Part shown: piece by piece, positions 5,961 to 8,962 of the stretch
Position numbering within the stretch: the stretch's first letter is position 1
Layout of the letters: every line of letters starts with the position of its first letter
Assembly (NCBI GenBank): GCA_902766525.1
Contig: CACXDX010000137.1
Coordinates: 1-8,962, forward strand
Length of the DNA: 8,962 nucleotides
Reading direction: 5' to 3'
Source: an uncultured Bacillota bacterium
GTDB taxonomy: Bacteria; Bacillota; Dehalobacteriia; UBA7702
Program-made: the position numbers and the translations under genes
The notes under the pieces: generated by a model
What the model saw: the letters and a program-made list of their open reading frames with translations, nothing else
Database searches by the model: none
What the model was told of the DNA's origin: nothing

Positions 5961-7439
5961 TTGACACTTGATTTTGATCTGAGAATCATCCAGGAAACAA
6001 GAGATTTGGCCCGCAAAGCCAAAGAAGCCCAGGATATCTTGGCTACCTTTTCTCAGCAGAAATTAGATGAAATCATTAAATCTATGGCTGACGCCGTTGA
6101 TGCCAATGCCGAATGGCTGGCGAGAATGGCCTGTGATGAAACAAAGTACGGTGTTTACGAACACAAAATTATAAAAAATACATTTGCCGGCAGAAATGTC
6201 TATGAATACATCAAAGACATGAAAACCACCGGCTATATCAACGAAGATCCCGTTAATAAGGTATATGAAATTGCTTGCCCCGTCGGTGTTGTGATGGCCA
6301 TTATTCCTACAACGAATCCGACATCTACCGTTATCCACAATGCCATGTGCTGCGTGAAAGCAGGCAATGCCGTGATCTTCTCGCCGCATCCCCGTGCGGT
6401 TAAATGCATTAATGCCGCTGCTCAGGTTCTTGCTGACGCCGCTGCCCGTGCCGGCGCTCCCGAAGGTACCATTCAGTGCCTCTCCAGAGCGAGCATGGAA
6501 GGAGCCGATGCTTTGATGCACAACGATACGGTTTCCGCTATTGTTGCTACCGGCGGCCCCGGTTTGGTAAAAGCCGCTTATTCTGCCGGTAAACCCGCTC
6601 TCGGCGTTGGTGCCGGTAATGTCCCGGCTTTCATTGAAAGAACCGCGGATGTAAAAAAAGCCGTTCATGATATCGTTGTCAGTAAAACCTTTGACCATGG
6701 TATGATCTGCGCATCCGAACAGCATATCCTTGCCGATCAGCCGGTTAAGGATGAAGTTCTGGCTTGTCTGAAAGCGGAAAACTGCTATATTCTCAACGAA
6801 GAAGAAACCGATAAGGTTGCGAAATGCATCATGACGCCGGATAATGGTATGGATGCTAATTTCGTCGGTAAATCCGCCTGCTACATCGCCGAACATGCCG
6901 GATTCAGCGTTCCTCAGGGAACGAAGCTTTTGATCGCCCCGATGGACGGTTACGGCAAAGAATATCCGTTGTCTCATGAAAAACTGACTTCCGTTCTCGG
7001 CTTCTATTGCGTCAAAGATTGGCATGATGCCTGCGCGCTCTGCATGGGCCTGCTGAGTATCGGCGGTATCGGACACAGTTTGGCTGTTCACAGTAAAGAT
7101 GATCGTATCATCCGTGAATTCGGTGCCAAACCGGTTTCCCGTATTCTTGTGAATACACCTTCTTCTCTCGGTGGTATCGGTTATACTACCAATATTACCC
7201 CGTCCCTGACTCTGGGCTGCGGCACCTGCGGCGGTTCCAGTCTGGATGAAAACCTGAGCCCGCTCCATCTCATCAACGTGAAGAGACTGGCTTACGGCAT
7301 GTGTGAACCGAGTATTCCCGAAGAAGGTACCGCTTCTTCCTGCGCGGCACCGGCTCCCGCTCAGGCCGGCGGCGCCGCCGCTAATGCCGAAATGATTTCT
7401 GAAGTCGTCAAACAGGTGCTTGCCCGGATCCAAAGCTGA
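5961..7439 (+). CDS. eutE: CoA-acylating aldehyde dehydrogenase (EutE/PduP family) with C-terminal encapsulation peptide
   Basis: It oxidises acetaldehyde or propionaldehyde to acyl-CoA with NAD+ inside the compartment. The TTG start at 5961 follows AAAGGGGGA at 5944-5952 by 8 nt, and the N-terminus (LRIIQETRDLARKAKEAQ) fits the family. Visible motifs are the cofactor-binding segment IIPTTNPTSTVIHNA (114-128), ATGGPGLVKAAYS (196-208), GVGAGNVPAF (215-224) and catalytic Cys250 in DHGMICASEQ. A second Cys/Gly-rich block GCGTCGGSS lies at 419-427. After the domain ends (about 450) an Ala/Pro/Gly linker leads to the amphipathic helix AEMISEVVKQVLARIQS (476-492), a likely encapsulation peptide. 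Enterobacterial EutE and PduP carry theirs at the N-terminus; the C-terminal place resembles dehydrogenases of glycyl-radical compartments. Acetaldehyde versus propionaldehyde preference cannot be read from the sequence. Confidence 0.94.
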   Translation: MTLDFDLRIIQETRDLARKAKEAQDILATFSQQKLDEIIKSMADAVDANAEWLARMACDETKYGVYEHKIIKNTFAGRNVYEYIKDMKTTGYINEDPVNKVYEIACPVGVVMAIIPTTNPTSTVIHNAMCCVKAGNAVIFSPHPRAVKCINAAAQVLADAAARAGAPEGTIQCLSRASMEGADALMHNDTVSAIVATGGPGLVKAAYSAGKPALGVGAGNVPAFIERTADVKKAVHDIVVSKTFDHGMICASEQHILADQPVKDEVLACLKAENCYILNEEETDKVAKCIMTPDNGMDANFVGKSACYIAEHAGFSVPQGTKLLIAPMDGYGKEYPLSHEKLTSVLGFYCVKDWHDACALCMGLLSIGGIGHSLAVHSKDDRIIREFGAKPVSRILVNTPSSLGGIGYTTNITPSLTLGCGTCGGSSLDENLSPLHLINVKRLAYGMCEPSIPEEGTASSCAAPAPAQAGGAAANAEMISEVVKQVLARIQS

Positions 7440-7456
7440 AAAGGGGGGCGAACCTA

Positions 7457-8119
7457 ATGAATGAACAGGAAATTGCGGCATTGGTTGCCAAGATCATAGC
7501 GGAACAGCGCGGCAGCAGTGATTGTTTCCAATTCGCGGAAGAAGATACCCTCGTTCCCGTCGGTGTTTCCAATCGTCATATCCATCTGAGCCAGGAAGAC
7601 TTTGAAAAGTTATTCGGTGCCGGTGCGACGATGACGCACTTTAAGGATTTATCTCAGCCCGGTCAGTTCGCCTGTCAGGAAGTGATGACCTTGGTCGGTC
7701 CCGGCGGAGCGATCGAACGTGTTCGTCTTCTGGGTCCCGCCAGAAAGCAGACTCAGGTGGAAGTTTCCGTCGCCGATTGTTTTAAACTCGGTGTCAAACC
7801 TCCGCTGAGAGATTCCGGTGATTTGGCCGGATCCGCGCCGCTTACCATTGTCGGTCCGAAAGGATCCATCAATATCCCCGAAGGCTGTATTATCGCGCTG
7901 AAGCATATTCATATGCATACCGATGATGCGAATCGCCTCGGTTTGGTAAACGGAGACCATGTCAACGTTCAAACCTGCGGTGAAAGAAATCTCATGTTTG
8001 AAGATGTTCTGATTCGTGTCAGCGATAAATTCCGTTTGGAAATGCACGTCGATATGGATGAAGCGAACGCAGCTTCTTTGACCAACGGAGATACCGTGAA
8101 AATCGTTGGCAAGTGCTGA
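7457..8119 (+). CDS. pduL: PduL-type phosphate acyltransferase (phosphotransacylase)
   Basis: PduL converts acyl-CoA and phosphate to acyl-phosphate and CoA, recycling CoA inside the shell. In Firmicutes Eut operons the same protein is often called EutD. The 220 residues begin with an amphipathic helix (EIAALVAKIIAEQ, 5-17) typical of the PduL encapsulation peptide, then two PduL domains. Zinc and active-site residues are all present: His41 and His43 in VSNRHIHLS, Arg96, Glu102, His150 and His152 in KHIHMH, and His197 in EMHVDMDEANA. Their spacing matches the characterised enzyme as I recall it. The ribosome site AAGGGGGG (7441-7448) lies 17 nt or less from both the previous stop and the ATG at 7457. 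It is the last gene of the operon, followed by a terminator. Confidence 0.95.
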   Translation: MNEQEIAALVAKIIAEQRGSSDCFQFAEEDTLVPVGVSNRHIHLSQEDFEKLFGAGATMTHFKDLSQPGQFACQEVMTLVGPGGAIERVRLLGPARKQTQVEVSVADCFKLGVKPPLRDSGDLAGSAPLTIVGPKGSINIPEGCIIALKHIHMHTDDANRLGLVNGDHVNVQTCGERNLMFEDVLIRVSDKFRLEMHVDMDEANAASLTNGDTVKIVGKC

Positions 8120-8133
8120 ATTGCTAAAAAGTT

Positions 8134-8168
8134 AAAAAAGACGTTCTCTCAAGAGAACGTCTTTTTTT
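8134..8168 (+). terminator. Rho-independent terminator of the microcompartment operon
   Basis: GACGTTCTC (8140-8148) pairs with GAGAACGTC (8153-8161) around a TCAA loop, followed by seven T (8162-8168). Six A at 8134-8139 extend the stem against the T-run and would allow some termination from the other strand too. It begins 14 nt after the pduL stop. Confidence 0.95.
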
Positions 8169-8242
8169 GATCTCAAACCGATAAGTTATTTTTGACTCAA
8201 ATATTTTTGAAGAAAAGAATAATGATTTTTGATTGAGAGCTC

Positions 8243-8271
8243 TTATGATGTTTTAAAAAATGTGATATAAT
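8243..8271 (+). promoter_or_regulatory. Extended -10 promoter for the patatin-like gene
   Basis: TATAAT at 8266-8271 is preceded by TG at 8263-8264, giving a perfect extended -10 (TGNTATAAT). The -35 at the 17-bp spacing, TTATGA (8243-8248), is weak, which an extended -10 tolerates. Transcription would start near 8278. The near-palindrome TGAGAGCTCTTA (8234-8245) overlaps the -35 and could be an operator. The region 8170-8306 holds no gene. Confidence 0.7.
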
Positions 8272-8306
8272 AAAATAAAAATTGCGAAAAGGAAGAGCTA
8301 TCGGTT

Positions 8307-8962
8307 ATGAAAACAGGCTTAATTGACATCGGCGGCGGTGAACGCGGAATTTACGGCGCGGGAATCATGGATCGCCTCGATGAAGAGGGGATCGTTTTTG
8401 ACGTTGCCATCGGCGTATCTGCAGGCAGCGCCAATCTTTCTTCTTTTCTCTCCCGTCAAAGGGGCCGGAATCGAAGATTTTATACGGTTTATTCTCTGCG
8501 GGATGATTATATGAGCCGCAAAAATATTCGCGATAAGGGATACTATATTGATTTGAATTATGCCTACGGCACTCTCAGCCGCAATGAGGGAGAAGATCCT
8601 CTCGATTACCGGGCTTTTATAGCTTCACATACGGAATTTGTTGCGGTCGCCACAGCCGCGGAAAGCGGAAAAGTCCGATACTTCACAAAGGAGCAAATGA
8701 AGGAAGATGACTTTTCCGTGCTCATGGCTTCTTCGGCGCTGCCCGGTGCGAGTCGTCCCTATGAGGTGGAGGAGGATCTTTATTTTGACGGCGCCGTAAG
8801 CGATCCCGTTCCCGTGGCGAAAGCTTTGGAAATGGGTTGCGATCGAATCGTTTTGATCTGTAATTCTCCTTTAAGCGAAGGTCATGATGAGAAAGAAGAC
8901 CTGCGTATGGCCCGACGAATGAAGAAAAGTTTTCCCGCGATCGCGGAAACGCTTTACCGCAA
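8307..8962 (+). CDS. Patatin-like phospholipase/acyl hydrolase, 3' end missing
   Basis: Translation from ATG at 8307 runs open to the window end (218 complete codons). A ribosome site AAGGAAG lies at 8289-8295. The protein has the patatin catalytic layout: glycine-rich oxyanion loop DIGGGERGIYGAG (7-19), nucleophile Ser38 in GVSAGS (36-41) and the dyad Asp161 in FDGAVSDP (160-167). These lipid acyl hydrolases use a Ser-Asp dyad. No signal peptide is visible, so it is probably cytoplasmic, like the RssA/YjjU-type bacterial patatins, which are around 280-310 residues; roughly 60-90 residues would then be missing. It has its own promoter behind a terminator, so a link to the microcompartment is unlikely. 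Confidence 0.9.
   Translation, partial: MKTGLIDIGGGERGIYGAGIMDRLDEEGIVFDVAIGVSAGSANLSSFLSRQRGRNRRFYTVYSLRDDYMSRKNIRDKGYYIDLNYAYGTLSRNEGEDPLDYRAFIASHTEFVAVATAAESGKVRYFTKEQMKEDDFSVLMASSALPGASRPYEVEEDLYFDGAVSDPVPVAKALEMGCDRIVLICNSPLSEGHDEKEDLRMARRMKKSFPAIAETLYR

Noticed and set aside
6063..7481. 472-codon open frame on the minus strand opposite the dehydrogenase gene
   Set aside because: It mirrors a strongly recognisable dehydrogenase gene, has no family-like motifs and no ribosome site, and its openness follows from codon bias on the other strand.
8176..8306. AACCGATA (8176-8183) and TATCGGTT (8299-8306) as a long-range inverted repeat
   Set aside because: Only 8 bp over a 115-nt gap, and the left arm lies upstream of the predicted transcription start. 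Chance is likely.
8323..8514. 63-codon + strand frame inside the patatin-like gene
   Set aside because: It is out of frame with the patatin reading frame starting at 8307, which carries all catalytic motifs and stays open to the window end.
1..8962. CRISPR arrays, tRNA/rRNA genes, insertion sequences and riboswitches
   Set aside because: I saw no spaced direct repeats, no RNA gene consensus, no transposase and no cobalamin-riboswitch-like leader. The B12 link comes only from the proteins.

Overview
The window is a bacterial microcompartment (BMC) operon read entirely on the + strand, followed by an unrelated transcription unit. Moderate GC content, strong AGGAGG-type ribosome binding sites, frequent GTG/TTG starts and the protein types point to a Firmicutes-like (Bacillota) anaerobe. 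This is inference: there is no rRNA or other marker to fix the taxon.

Layout. 1-660: 3' part of a EutT-type cobalamin adenosyltransferase, cut by the window start. 673-1533: EutJ, a Hsp70/actin-fold ATPase. 1552-1857: EutN/CcmL pentameric vertex protein. 1862-3199: PduS, an RnfC-like flavin and 2x[4Fe-4S] protein. 3199-3747: PduT, a tandem-domain shell protein with the Fe-S pore cysteine. 3793-4842: a long EutQ (N-terminal domain, ~150-residue Pro-rich linker, amphipathic helix, cupin). 4907-5191 and 5243-5860: two BMC-H shell proteins sharing 87 identical residues, the second carrying an acidic linker and a small SAP/Rho-N-like C-terminal domain. 5961-7439: acylating aldehyde dehydrogenase (EutE/PduP family). 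7457-8119: PduL phosphotransacylase. An intrinsic terminator at 8134-8168 ends the operon. A new extended -10 promoter (8243-8271) then drives a patatin-like hydrolase gene cut by the window end (8307-8962).

How the genes fit together. EutT and PduS make and service adenosylcobalamin, so the signature enzyme, which lies outside the window, is probably B12-dependent (ethanolamine ammonia-lyase or a diol dehydratase). The aldehyde it makes would be oxidised to acyl-CoA by the dehydrogenase and turned into acyl-phosphate by PduL, which recycles CoA. EutQ may act as an acetate kinase and/or assembly factor. BMC-H, BMC-T (PduT) and EutN form the shell. The locus mixes Eut-type (EutT, EutJ, EutQ) and Pdu-type (PduS, PduT, PduL) parts. 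No signature enzyme, alcohol dehydrogenase, EutL or trimeric PduB-type shell protein is present here.

Most interesting: (i) the paired BMC-H genes, with zero amino-acid differences but synonymous differences in about half the codons, and a tail-bearing paralog with a possible nucleic-acid or protein-binding domain; (ii) one amphipathic helix pattern shared by EutQ (internal), the aldehyde dehydrogenase (C-terminus) and PduL (N-terminus), fitting a common encapsulation signal; (iii) a EutQ linker that holds all five cysteines of the protein and a repeated PWP motif; (iv) two hairpins in the 100-nt leader before the dehydrogenase gene.
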